From the NCBI GenBank assembly GCA_019456165.1, contig VRUJ01000011.1:31919-95918 (forward strand): DNA of 64,000 bases, given 5' to 3'. This DNA comes from Chloroflexota bacterium. GTDB lineage: Bacteria > Chloroflexota > Anaerolineae > Anaerolineales > UBA11579. Shown one piece after another: positions 1-8,444 of the stretch. A program made the position numbers and the translations under genes. Numbering within the stretch: the stretch's first letter is position 1; each line of letters opens with the position of its first letter. The notes below the pieces were generated by a model. That model did not search any database and had not been told where the DNA came from. It saw only the letters and a program-made list of their open reading frames with translations.

Positions 1-349
1 TCCCCATAACGACACCCATTTTCTTACTCCCGGACCTTGAAATCAAAGGTCCCAGGAGCATGCCTTGGAAAATTGCTTTCGTGGAACCTCCGACATAGAT
101 AAAAATTCCATCGGGACCTAAAGCACGTTTGTAAGCGAAAATCGAACGATATGCCACTACATCAAGAATCAGGTCATAACGCTGCCCACTTTTGGTGAAG
201 TCTTCTTGCGTGTAATCAATCACATGGTCAGCGCCAATCGAGCGAAGCATGTCCAATTTCATCGCGCTGTCCACCCCAGTCACTTCAGCCCCAAGGTACT
301 TGGCAATTTGCACCGCAAAGGTGCCCTGACGCTGGCATAGCAAGGTCCG
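1..349 (-). pseudogene. 5'-truncated zinc-binding (MDR) dehydrogenase remnant
   Basis: On the minus strand one frame is open from a TAG at 350-352 to the window edge. It reads as the Rossmann part of a zinc-binding alcohol dehydrogenase/quinone reductase: a GTFAVQIAKYLGAEVTGVD-type segment, then GADHVIDY, then a YVGG-type turn, running off at position 1. Family members have about 150 residues and a GASGGVG loop before this point. Here the homology stops at about 326 with no start codon or ribosome site, and a degraded loop trace lies in another frame. I read it as a gene that lost its N-terminal half. The C-terminus may continue outside the window. The family call is fairly safe; pseudogene status depends on the missing 5' part. 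Confidence 0.6.
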
Positions 350-456
350 CTAGATACAGAGTTAGACTAACTTTAGCTGGAACTATATACAATCTTCTGC
401 AACCGCGCTGCGACTTGAATCGTGGACAACTAATTCGCATCTAAAGCCTCTCTTAA

Positions 457-484
457 TTGAAGTTCTCTGATATAATTGTATAAT
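457..484 (+). promoter_or_regulatory. predicted typA promoter
   Basis: A -35 TTGAAG (457-462) and -10 TATAAT (479-484) are separated by 16 bp. A second TATAAT at 471-476 overlaps. Transcription would begin near 491, just before a terminator-like hairpin and about 50 nt before typA. Confidence 0.5.
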
Positions 485-497
485 TAAAGTTCTGGTT

Positions 498-522
498 CCG
501 GCCATGATTGGCCGGTTTTTTT
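498..522 (+). terminator. intrinsic terminator hairpin in the typA leader
   Basis: A 6-bp GC stem (CCGGCC / GGCCGG) with a 6-nt loop is followed by seven T residues. It lies between the predicted typA promoter and the typA start codon, so it could attenuate typA or end a transcript arriving from upstream. Confidence 0.55.
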
Positions 523-542
523 GTGCAACTTTTTGAGGTACC

Positions 543-2393
543 ATGCAAATAACACGTTCAGATCTGCGTAATATCGCCATTATTGCCCATGTTGACCATG
601 GTAAAACTACTTTGGTGGATGGGATATTGCTTCAGGCTCGAGTCTTTCGCGAACATCAGCAAGTGAGAGAACGAGTCCTTGATTCATTTGATCTTGAGCG
701 TGAACGCGGTATCACAATTTTGGCGAAAAACATCGCTGTTCATGTCACTGATCCTGAAACCGGAGAAGAAGTAAAACTTAATATTGTGGACACGCCGGGC
801 CACGCAGATTTTGGTGGTGAGGTTGAGCGTGTTCTCAATATGGTCGATGGGGTGCTGTTATTGGTGGATGCAGCCGAAGGTCCCCGACCTCAGACTCGTT
901 TTGTGCTCAAAAAAGCGCTAGAACTTGGGCATCGGGTTGTTGTTGTGATCAACAAAGTTGACCGCAAAGATGCCGATCCGGAACGTGTGCTGAATGATAC
1001 ATTTGATCTTTTTATTGAGCTTGGCGCCACAGATGAGCAGGCCGACTTCCCAACTGTGTATACAGTTGCAACTATGCATCGTGCCGGCCTGACCCCAGAG
1101 GTTGGCCCAGATCTGACGCCATTGTTCCATACCATCTTAATAGCCATCCCCGCTCCGGTTGTAGAGATTGATAAGCCATTACAAATGCTTGTCACTACTT
1201 TGGATTATGATAATTACCGTGGCCTGACAGCCATCGGGCGTGTTTTTGCTGGAGAAATGATTTCCGGACAGCCTGTTACCCGCATGACCTTGAATGGGGA
1301 TAATTTTCCTGAGACCATACGCTATTTATATGTTCAAGAAGGTTTGGACCGTGTTGAGGTTGAACAGGTCAAAGCTGGAGATATTGTGGCAGTAGCAGGT
1401 TTGGATCAGATTGCCATTGGTGAAACTTTGGCCGATCCAGAAAACCCAGTTGCCCTGCCAGGCATTACAATTGAGGCTCCTACCGTTCGCATGACTTTTG
1501 GGGTCAATACTTCTCCAATTGCAGGGAAAGAAGGGCGCTGGGGAACTTCCCGCAATTTGCGTGAACGGCTGTTTGATGAGATAAGGAGCAATTTGTCTTT
1601 ACGTGTGGAAGAAACAGAATTTGCGGATACATTTATGGTGGCCGGGCGAGGGGAGTTGCACCTGGCGATCCTGATCGAGACAATGCGCCGTGAAGGTTAT
1701 GAATTCCATGTTTCCCGCCCAGAAGTTATCTTGAAAACTGATCCATCCGGCAAAATTCTTGAGCCGTTTGAAGAGGTGCACATTGAAACTAGTCAGGAAA
1801 CAGTTGGCGTAGTGATAGAAAACCTGAGTAAACGCCGGGGGGAATTACAGAACATGATTGAGTCAACCACAGGAATAACCCTGCTGACCTTCATTGTCCC
1901 ATCGCGCGGCATGCTTGGATTTCGCTATCAGTTCCTCACCGCAACTCACGGGCTGGGGATCATGAACACAAGGTTTCATGGCTATGCTCCCAGGGTAGGC
2001 GCGATCGCCACACGCTCACGCGGATCTCTGGTTGCCTGGGAAGATGGCACCACGACCACCTTTGGATTAAAAAACGCCGAGGTGCGCGGCACTCTGTTTC
2101 TTGCACCTGGCACTGAAGTATACGGGGGTATGGTCGTTGGGGAGCACCAGCGCCCAGGCGATCTGGATGTAAACGTTTGCAAGACCAAACATCTCACCAA
2201 CATGAGGCAGTCAGTCCGAGATATTGAAGTGCGCCTCTCCCCGCACCGCGATATGAGTCTGGACGAAGCCATAGAATATTTGGGTGATGATGAATTGTTG
2301 GAAGTCACCCCCAAAAGCCTGCGCATTCGTAAACGGATCTTGGATACGACCGCGCGCGGACGCGCCAACAAACGCGCCAAGGTATCTTCTTAG
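543..2393 (+). CDS. typA: Ribosome-associated GTPase TypA/BipA
   Basis: Translational GTPase of the EF-G/LepA superfamily that binds 70S ribosomes and assists 50S assembly and stress or cold adaptation. At 616 residues it has the usual length. The G domain shows the P-loop AHVDHGKTT at residues 15-23, switch I RERGITI (about 53-59), DTPGH (about 83-87) and NKVD (about 138-141). The beta-barrel, EF-G III/V-like and TypA-specific C-terminal parts follow ([19 protein letters not shown], ending in a basic tail rich in Arg and Lys). The ATG at 543 is preceded by a TTGAGG ribosome site. The gene stands alone, with its own promoter and a terminator-like hairpin in the leader. The identification is secure. 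Confidence 0.95.
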   Translation: MQITRSDLRNIAIIAHVDHGKTTLVDGILLQARVFREHQQVRERVLDSFDLERERGITILAKNIAVHVTDPETGEEVKLNIVDTPGHADFGGEVERVLNMVDGVLLLVDAAEGPRPQTRFVLKKALELGHRVVVVINKVDRKDADPERVLNDTFDLFIELGATDEQADFPTVYTVATMHRAGLTPEVGPDLTPLFHTILIAIPAPVVEIDKPLQMLVTTLDYDNYRGLTAIGRVFAGEMISGQPVTRMTLNGDNFPETIRYLYVQEGLDRVEVEQVKAGDIVAVAGLDQIAIGETLADPENPVALPGITIEAPTVRMTFGVNTSPIAGKEGRWGTSRNLRERLFDEIRSNLSLRVEETEFADTFMVAGRGELHLAILIETMRREGYEFHVSRPEVILKTDPSGKILEPFEEVHIETSQETVGVVIENLSKRRGELQNMIESTTGITLLTFIVPSRGMLGFRYQFLTATHGLGIMNTRFHGYAPRVGAIATRSRGSLVAWEDGTTTTFGLKNAEVRGTLFLAPGTEVYGGMVVGEHQRPGDLDVNVCKTKHLTNMRQSVRDIEVRLSPHRDMSLDEAIEYLGDDELLEVTPKSLRIRKRILDTTARGRANKRAKVSS

Positions 2394-2615
2394 CGGGATT
2401 GGAATATTAGGCATTCAAGACCAAATTTCAAAATTAGAAGAATTCGGTAACACGATTGCTCGTTGTATGCTTGAGGTTGGGATTATCGAATCCGCGTGTA
2501 ACTTTAGTTAATTATGAGCAGCATTTTCCGGGTATACTACCCTATTTATGCTCATTGACGAATAAGATTTTTCGATAGAAGGCTGATCCGCAGCGTCCTA
2601 TTATTTTGGAGGTTT

Positions 2616-3554
2616 ATGATGAACGAAAACCCTGCTTTTGGCGCCGACCTGGAGCCTTTTATGGGTATCCCCAGCTTCATGCGCTTACCCGTAACACGCG
2701 AACTAGAAAGTGTTGATGTCGCTGTGGTTGGTGTTCCTTTCGACAGCGGAACATCCTACCGCAGCGGAACTCGCTTTGGACCACGTAAAATCAGAGAGCT
2801 ATCTTTGATGCTCTGGGGGCACAACCCGACGATGAACATAACCCCATTGAAAAAATTGAGTGTGGTCGATTATGGCGATGTGTCCGTCATCCCAACATCT
2901 ATTGAACTCACGATGACAGCTATCATGAAAACAGCCGGTGAGATTCTCGACTCTAACACAACGCCCATCACCCTTGGAGGAGACCATTCAATCACGCTGC
3001 CTCTCCTACGCGCGCATGCCAAAAAGTATGGGCCGCTCTCACTTGTCCACATTGACGCTCACCTTGACACTTGGGAAGAGGAGTTCGAGGGTGTTCCTTA
3101 CAGCCATGGCACGCCATTTCGCCATGCATTACAAGAGGGGTTGATCCGTAAAGGCGAATATGTGCAGATCGGTATCCGTGGCCCGGTAGATAATGAGAAA
3201 GATTATGAAGATGCCGAAAAACTCGGCGCACGCATAATCAACATCCATGAAGTTTTCGAAAAAGGCATCCCTGAAATCCTGAAAGAGGTACACCAACGTA
3301 TGAAGGGTCCCGTCTATGTCAGCATTGACATCGACTCGGCGGATCCAGCTTTTGCGCCCGGTACTGGCACGCCTGAAGCCGGAGGGCTAACCAGCTACCA
3401 GTTGCTGCAACTAGTACGCGGAATGCACGGCCTGAACCTGTCCGGCTTCGACCTTGTTGAAGTCTCGCCGCCCTATGACCATGGAGACATCACCGCGGTG
3501 TTGGCTGCTAATATCGTCTTTGAATACCTATCATTACTAGCGCTACAAAAGTAA
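2616..3554 (+). CDS. speB: Agmatinase-type ureohydrolase (arginase/agmatinase family)
   Basis: Binuclear Mn enzyme hydrolysing a guanidino compound to urea plus amine. Agmatine to putrescine is the commonest activity of bacterial members of this type. All ligand motifs are present: GGDHS at 121-125 (His124), DAHLD at 147-151 (Asp147, His149, Asp151), His164, and SIDIDSADPAFAPGTGTPE at about 236-254 (Asp238, Asp240). The 312-residue length is typical. A GGAGG ribosome site lies just before tandem ATG codons at 2616 and 2619, and either could be used. It is monocistronic between typA and the acylation operon, which runs the other way. The ureohydrolase fold is certain, but agmatine as substrate is inferred; guanidinobutyrase or a related activity is possible. 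Confidence 0.85.
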   Translation: MMNENPAFGADLEPFMGIPSFMRLPVTRELESVDVAVVGVPFDSGTSYRSGTRFGPRKIRELSLMLWGHNPTMNITPLKKLSVVDYGDVSVIPTSIELTMTAIMKTAGEILDSNTTPITLGGDHSITLPLLRAHAKKYGPLSLVHIDAHLDTWEEEFEGVPYSHGTPFRHALQEGLIRKGEYVQIGIRGPVDNEKDYEDAEKLGARIINIHEVFEKGIPEILKEVHQRMKGPVYVSIDIDSADPAFAPGTGTPEAGGLTSYQLLQLVRGMHGLNLSGFDLVEVSPPYDHGDITAVLAANIVFEYLSLLALQK

Positions 3555-3727
3555 ACATAATCCCAAAGGCCAGATAGACCCCCTAGACACCATATGCGGT
3601 GGACACAGGCGTAACCGGAAGGACTTGAACCCGGAACCTACTGATACTGATTCGAAGTTCGGCTAAAAATGTCCATCCAATATTTGTGTTTTAGAAAGCT
3701 GAAAGAATCTGGTTATGCCCCAGACTC

Positions 3728-5428
3728 CTAATCTAAAAATTCGCGGATATATTTATCCCGGTTTGCGCTGCGGGCGATCTTGCCGCTGGAGGTTTTAATA
3801 AGCCAACGCTGTTCCACGAGGCGCACGTCTGCGAGCGTGACTTCTGTTTGTTTCACAATTTCCTGACGCAGAATCCGCTCGAGAAGCTCAATCACCTGCT
3901 CATCGGCCAGCTCGCGCAACTCACATACCATTACGATGGTTTCAGATCCTATGCGTTCATCAAACATTCCAAAAGCAACCGCGCGGCCAGGATAGATTCC
4001 CTTTACCGTGTTTGCGATTGCTTCCAGGTCTTGGGGGTATACATTTTTTCCACCTACGATGATCAAATCTTTCAAGCGTCCAGAGATGAACACATGCTCA
4101 TCCGCGATATATCCCATGTCACCGGTGTAATACCATCCATCTCGGATCGTTTCGGAGGTGAGATCAGGACGCATGTGATATCCATCTAGCATACAATTGC
4201 CGCGCAAGATAATTTCCCCTACTTGTCTGGGTGGCAATACTTCTCCAGTGTCGTTAACCACCTCGACTTGTGTACCCTCAATAGGAAGTCCACAGCTTAC
4301 CATTGGTATGGAGCCTTGATCCCCCTCATTTGCAGGGACAGCTTTACGCTGCTCTTGCAGGGGCGCAACTTGCACCCAATCGACATGCGGGGCCTTACCA
4401 GCCGGGTATTGTGTGACAGCGAAGGTGTTTTCAGCCATGGCGTAGGAAGATGAGAGGGCTTGTTCTTTCAACCGATATGGAGAAAACTTTTCGAAAAATG
4501 TTTGGTGGCTTTGCAGGTGCACTGGCTCGGAGCAATTGATCACCATACGCAAAGTTTCCAGATTTAACCCTTCAATATATCGCGGGCGCAAGGCGCGCGC
4601 CAGGTGGTTGTATGCAAAGTTGGGCAGCCAGCAGAGTGTGCCTCTATGGTTGTGAATAGCCCACATTAATATTTTGGGGTCAGAAATCCAATGGAATGGG
4701 GACATGAGCACCAGGGGAATCCCGGCCACAATTGGCATGACAAAACCTGCTATCAAGCCCATGTCATGGTAAAGGGGCAGCCAACTGACGATAACATCAT
4801 TGGGTTGCAAATCGATCGCCCGGCTGTATGCTTCAATCTGATTCAAGACTGCCTGATGCGAAAGCGCCACACCCTTCTGCAGTCCGGTGGTGCCACTGCT
4901 GTGTTGTAAAAATGCAATCTTATCACCCGAGAAATCTTTCCATACTGGTTTTGAAGGAGGATCTGCAGAGACTTCTGGCACATCATCTGTGCTCAGTACC
5001 TGGCAGTTTGCCTCGGATAGTAACCTGCTGAGTTCGTCTTTGAATTCAGGATACGTGATCACTACCTTGGCCTCAGAATGTCCTACCAGGGCTTTCACCC
5101 GCTGCATGTATATTTCCGGGTCAAGTTTTTCGGTGAGGAAGGGGAAAATCGAGGGGAGGGCACCCAGATATAAGGCACCCCAAAAGGAAGCCAACAATAC
5201 CTTGGAATGCTGCAGCACCAGAATCACTAAGTCTTCCTGGCCAACCCCAATGCGCTGCAATGCTTGGGCGAATGCGAGGGCTTGAAAGTGAAATTGCCCT
5301 GCCGATATCGTCTCTTCGGTATTGTCCGGATTTATGAAAATTAACGCAGGGTGTTCTGGGTCTGTTTGAGCGCGCTCGATTACAGGCTGGATGAGCGTCG
5401 CGTGCTTGAAAGTTTTTTGGTTAGGCAC
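3728..5428 (-). CDS. Fatty-acyl-AMP ligase (FAAL)/acyl-ACP synthetase
   Basis: ANL-superfamily adenylating enzyme of 566 residues. Core motifs are the P-loop HSSGTTGLQKG (176-186), YHDMGL (220-225), PNFAYNH, the YTGD motif, GRLKDLIIVGGKNVYPQDLE and a C-terminal catalytic Lys in TSSGK. The WLPLYHDMGLI and PNFAYNH blocks resemble FAALs, which load acyl adenylates onto an ACP rather than CoA. It starts with GTG at 5428, 19 bp after the ACP gene, and is the last gene of the MBOAT/SGNH operon. That position matches DltA, which charges DltC. I infer that it activates an acyl group and passes it to the neighbouring ACP. The substrate cannot be read from the sequence; D-alanine is less likely because the protein looks FAAL-like. 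Confidence 0.8.
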   Translation of the reverse strand: MPNQKTFKHATLIQPVIERAQTDPEHPALIFINPDNTEETISAGQFHFQALAFAQALQRIGVGQEDLVILVLQHSKVLLASFWGALYLGALPSIFPFLTEKLDPEIYMQRVKALVGHSEAKVVITYPEFKDELSRLLSEANCQVLSTDDVPEVSADPPSKPVWKDFSGDKIAFLQHSSGTTGLQKGVALSHQAVLNQIEAYSRAIDLQPNDVIVSWLPLYHDMGLIAGFVMPIVAGIPLVLMSPFHWISDPKILMWAIHNHRGTLCWLPNFAYNHLARALRPRYIEGLNLETLRMVINCSEPVHLQSHQTFFEKFSPYRLKEQALSSSYAMAENTFAVTQYPAGKAPHVDWVQVAPLQEQRKAVPANEGDQGSIPMVSCGLPIEGTQVEVVNDTGEVLPPRQVGEIILRGNCMLDGYHMRPDLTSETIRDGWYYTGDMGYIADEHVFISGRLKDLIIVGGKNVYPQDLEAIANTVKGIYPGRAVAFGMFDERIGSETIVMVCELRELADEQVIELLERILRQEIVKQTEVTLADVRLVEQRWLIKTSSGKIARSANRDKYIREFLD

Positions 5429-5447
5429 TCTCAGATCACACTCCGTT

Positions 5448-5696
5448 TTAGGACTGGCGACTTTTAATCAAATTGACTAGTTCGCTGAGAGTGTCGAATG
5501 TCTCTGCGTTTAATTCGGTGTCGTCAACCTGAACGCCAAAAGTATCCTCAATAAAGAGAGCAAGGTCAACCAGCGAGAAAGAATCTATCAATCCCCCCGA
5601 AATCAAGGGAGTGTCTAAGGCCAGCTCTTTATCGGGTCTTTTGATGATTTGAGTGGTAATGAAGGTTGTTAATCCATTGATAATTTCAGTGGTCAT
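5448..5696 (-). CDS. Acyl carrier protein (DltC-like position)
   Basis: An 82-residue carrier protein with the phosphopantetheine site at Asp38-Ser39 (GGLIDSFSLVDL) and the usual four-helix ACP pattern. The start ATG has an AAAGGAAT ribosome site. It lies between the SGNH lipoprotein gene (41 bp) and the FAAL gene (19 bp) on the same strand, so the FAAL is its probable loading enzyme. In Dlt-type pathways the charged carrier hands the acyl group to the MBOAT protein at the membrane. It is not in a fatty-acid synthesis cluster, which argues against a housekeeping AcpP. Which acyl chain it carries is unknown. Confidence 0.85.
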   Translation of the reverse strand: MTTEIINGLTTFITTQIIKRPDKELALDTPLISGGLIDSFSLVDLALFIEDTFGVQVDDTELNAETFDTLSELVNLIKSRQS

Positions 5697-5737
5697 TTCT
5701 ATTCCTTTGGCCGTTTATTTTTATAGGGAAGAACCCG

Positions 5738-6754
5738 TTATGGGAGATAATCTGGAAAACTGCGCCCCACCGCGTCCAATGCTTGAAGCGCGGTTAAATT
5801 GCGCCAGGGCCAACCAGAGAGCATGCGTACAGGATCGTCGAAGAAATTACCAGCAAATGTCAGATGAGCGCCATCCTCTTGCAACCCCTCATCTGGTAGA
5901 TCTTGCAATACAGCCCAGAAATTCCAGAAGGGTAATTCGTATTCCAGGGCTAGTTTATAGAGCGTGCGGTTGATACTCCCATCCCCTTCCAGGTTATCGG
6001 CTTTGGATGAGATAATGGGGAGTACACCCTGTTCGATGGAGAATTCTATGATCCTGCGCATTGAGTCTTCAAAACCTTCTGCACGCGTGAAATCATTGGT
6101 CCCCAGCATTATCAAAGCCACGCTGGGGTTGTGAATTCTATATTCACACTCCAAGGGGCCTTCACCGCTTTCGCAAAATTCAGGATTTGCCCAAATCGGC
6201 GAAAATACTGTTGATGCATTATAGCCCGGGCTTACAGCCATACTTTGGCGATCAAATGAACCAGTAAAATATTCAATCACAGCGACAAGTTCCTGATAAT
6301 CGCCTAAACTGTAATATTCTTCTCCATCATCAAAATTGCCGAGAAACCAACTAGGCGTTCCTCCGCAATCCCCAACTTTCGAGAAGGCGTGAGGGTTATT
6401 GCCCATTTCTAAGCCTGTTTGGTAAATTGCTAGAGCGCGTTCACTCACCGCAATGGGAATAACTGGAGCGATTTGCCAGTCATCCGGTGAGGGCAGGGGA
6501 GTGGTAGTTGGTGAGATTGTTTCGGTTGGATTTAGACCTTCTACCGCCGGTGTATCTGATGCTTCTGGTTCGTTCGTTTCAACTGGGGAGGCGCCCATTG
6601 GTTCTGTGGGCGATTCGGTGGGTGTCTCTGAACCAATTTGTACAACCGATTGAGTCGCGGTTATCTCTGCCCCCGCATCACCACAACCAAATAACAGAAG
6701 CATAACCCAGAGGAAGGGACCTAGCCTAACCCAATGTGTTCTGCGGTTGTGCAC
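5738..6754 (-). CDS. SGNH-hydrolase-like lipoprotein with Cys in place of catalytic Ser
   Basis: Predicted exported lipoprotein: basic N-terminus, hydrophobic stretch and lipobox LLFGC, then a Ser/Thr/Pro-rich linker of about 65 residues and an SGNH-like domain. Numbering from the upstream ATG at 6787, the block-I motif reads VGDCGG (Asp140-Cys141) where GDS is expected. GTND (229-232) and the Asp305-x-x-His308 pair (DGAHLTF) are intact. I prefer the GTG at 6754 because it follows the stop of the upstream lipoprotein gene directly and gives a normal signal peptide; the ATG at 6787 would overlap it by 32 bp. It belongs to the acylation operon, so it may act on the acylated envelope polymer as a thiol enzyme or a binding protein. 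Its role is inferred. Confidence 0.65.
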   Translation of the reverse strand: MHNRRTHWVRLGPFLWVMLLLFGCGDAGAEITATQSVVQIGSETPTESPTEPMGASPVETNEPEASDTPAVEGLNPTETISPTTTPLPSPDDWQIAPVIPIAVSERALAIYQTGLEMGNNPHAFSKVGDCGGTPSWFLGNFDDGEEYYSLGDYQELVAVIEYFTGSFDRQSMAVSPGYNASTVFSPIWANPEFCESGEGPLECEYRIHNPSVALIMLGTNDFTRAEGFEDSMRRIIEFSIEQGVLPIISSKADNLEGDGSINRTLYKLALEYELPFWNFWAVLQDLPDEGLQEDGAHLTFAGNFFDDPVRMLSGWPWRNLTALQALDAVGRSFPDYLP

Positions 6755-6755
6755 C

Positions 6756-7148
6756 TTAGCGATAACCGCACATCTTCCATTCCCCATCTTCGAGGGAAAC
6801 TTGGTATTGATTCCCAGAAAGGTCGATGAATTGGTCTTCGCCTCCTGCGTAAGTGAAGACTAAATTACCGCTGCAAGAAACTGTGGCTTTGGTATCGCCT
6901 TGCTCCTCAACTTGACATTCAACGGTGTCAATTGCTACGTCCACCCCTAAAAATCCTGAAACATCGGTTATGGCACCTTGTTCCCAACTTACGCAAGAAA
7001 GGTTGACTGCACGGACTTCATCACCGGTTACCAGCGCTTCTAAGTAAGCTTCTATGGTTGCTGAAGGAGAGTCAGCTGGAGCACATGCTGATAATAGACC
7101 TGCCAATACGACAAGTAAGCTTCCATATAAAATTGTTTTCTTCAACAT
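6756..7148 (-). CDS. Small lipoprotein of the acylation operon
   Basis: A 130-residue protein with a type II signal peptide (MLKKTILYGS start, lipobox LSAC). The compact domain after it contains several Cys residues and resembles small NTF2/DUF4878-like lipoproteins, with a PSATIEAYLEAL helix opening the domain. That fold guess is weak. An AGAGG ribosome site precedes the ATG. The stop codon is immediately followed by the start of the SGNH lipoprotein gene, so the two are probably translationally coupled. No enzymatic motif is visible. A surface accessory role in the MBOAT/SGNH pathway is inferred from position only. Confidence 0.6.
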   Translation of the reverse strand: MLKKTILYGSLLVVLAGLLSACAPADSPSATIEAYLEALVTGDEVRAVNLSCVSWEQGAITDVSGFLGVDVAIDTVECQVEEQGDTKATVSCSGNLVFTYAGGEDQFIDLSGNQYQVSLEDGEWKMCGYR

Positions 7149-7256
7149 GAAAAACCTCTATCTAATAATATTTACCAGCCCGTATTTTACTACGGGTTTT
7201 GCTTAGGCTGCTATTCTTTTCACCTTATCTTAATAACTGGAATAGCTATCCTGCAG

Positions 7257-8441
7257 CTACTCAGAGCCCAGCGTCGAAGATTGGAACCCACTTTCTGCTA
7301 GTTCTTGTATAGTTTTACCAATTTCGCTCGCAAGAATGGCGGTTGCTGAGGGTGTCATGTGAATGGCAGAATTGGTAAATTCATCCGCGGGTATCAAATT
7401 CCAATAATCTCGGTAGAACCAGCCGTTCGCCAAAGCCTGATTTTCCATCAATTGCCTGTAAGCATCAAAAGCCCAGCGCGGATAAAAGAAATTGTAGCGC
7501 AAATGGCTGTTCACTCCATCACTGATAAATATGGGTTCATTGATTACCAGTACAGGGACTTCGCCAGCACGTGTTATGCCCGCGGCCAAGACGTCGACAG
7601 CGATACTGCTTTGACTAAGCGTTTCAGGTGTAAGTTCATAGTAGCTTTCGTCCGCTTCGAAATCAATTTGCGGGGGATCATAGGATGTAGAAATATACTG
7701 ATCCACCCCGGTGGCCGCCCACATAAGACCGTAGAGCTGAAAACGCAACAAATCTGCTAAAGCGCGGCGCTGGCCTATGATAGTGCGTTCCCAAAAAGAG
7801 GCATCCACGAAGGCATCTGAATCCGGGTTGATGTTTAAGTCGTACTCATTGATCAGAGATCTAATTCTCTCTGGATTGTTTTGAACCAACGGTGTAAAAA
7901 GCTGTTTTTCAAAGGGAAATGATTCCAGAGTGACCAACCAGACGATGATATCTGGCTGGTACTGCATTGCATGATCCAGGATCAACAAATCCTTGGTGAG
8001 CGAAATGGTTGGGTAGCCAAGATTGTAAGCTCGTACATATTTCCCACTCTCCGTCACGAGATCTGCATCATTTATGTATGCAGTCAGCGTCTCTTGCGGA
8101 GTTGCTAAGAAGCCCCAGGTCGAGGAATCGCCGATCAACAGCACTCGAAACTCATCCTCAGCCTTTGCGTTTCCAGCTAATTCGTGGGAGGCGAACATCG
8201 CTTCCAGGTTGAACAGGCTCAAGCTGTACGCTTGCGTGGGATTCTCGCTGTATGGTAGACGCACACGTCCAGGGAAAACGAGATTGTAAGCTGATATGCG
8301 GCCCAGCAGGGGGAGGGGGTTGGCGGCCGCGAATAATGCGTTCAACAGAACGAATAACAAAAAAGCCTTTACGATCACGTTTCGGATGAATCGCCCGTTG
8401 GCAGGTTTATCTGGTTTAGGGGTGAGATTTTCTTGAGCCAT
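7257..8441 (-). CDS. Membrane-anchored SGNH protein (DltD/AlgX-like)
   Basis: 394 residues: cytoplasmic N-terminus, one transmembrane helix (about 22-40), then an extracytoplasmic SGNH domain. The nucleophile motif is IGDSSTWG (Ser106) and a candidate Asp353/His361 pair lies in NSAIHMTPSA. The single-anchor layout and its position right after the MBOAT gene (3 bp gap) match DltD, AlgJ/AlgX and similar partners of MBOAT transferases. These accept the acyl group outside the membrane and pass it to a polymer. In this operon it is the best candidate for the final acyl transfer step. The acceptor (glycan, glycolipid or teichoic-like polymer) is not deducible. The fold call is good; the exact role is inferred. 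Confidence 0.75.
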   Translation of the reverse strand: MAQENLTPKPDKPANGRFIRNVIVKAFLLFVLLNALFAAANPLPLLGRISAYNLVFPGRVRLPYSENPTQAYSLSLFNLEAMFASHELAGNAKAEDEFRVLLIGDSSTWGFLATPQETLTAYINDADLVTESGKYVRAYNLGYPTISLTKDLLILDHAMQYQPDIIVWLVTLESFPFEKQLFTPLVQNNPERIRSLINEYDLNINPDSDAFVDASFWERTIIGQRRALADLLRFQLYGLMWAATGVDQYISTSYDPPQIDFEADESYYELTPETLSQSSIAVDVLAAGITRAGEVPVLVINEPIFISDGVNSHLRYNFFYPRWAFDAYRQLMENQALANGWFYRDYWNLIPADEFTNSAIHMTPSATAILASEIGKTIQELAESGFQSSTLGSE

Positions 8442-8444
8442 AAG

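Noticed and set aside
3600..3660. tRNA-like T-arm (GGTTCAAGTCC on the minus strand)
   Set aside because: The 5-bp stem next to the TTCAAGT loop does not pair beyond three bases and no acceptor or anticodon stem can be built. Coincidental resemblance.
7174..7196. Hairpin CCCGTA/TACGGG with four T residues
   Set aside because: The T-run is short and faces the wrong strand for the flanking minus-strand genes, so it is unlikely to terminate the acylation operon.
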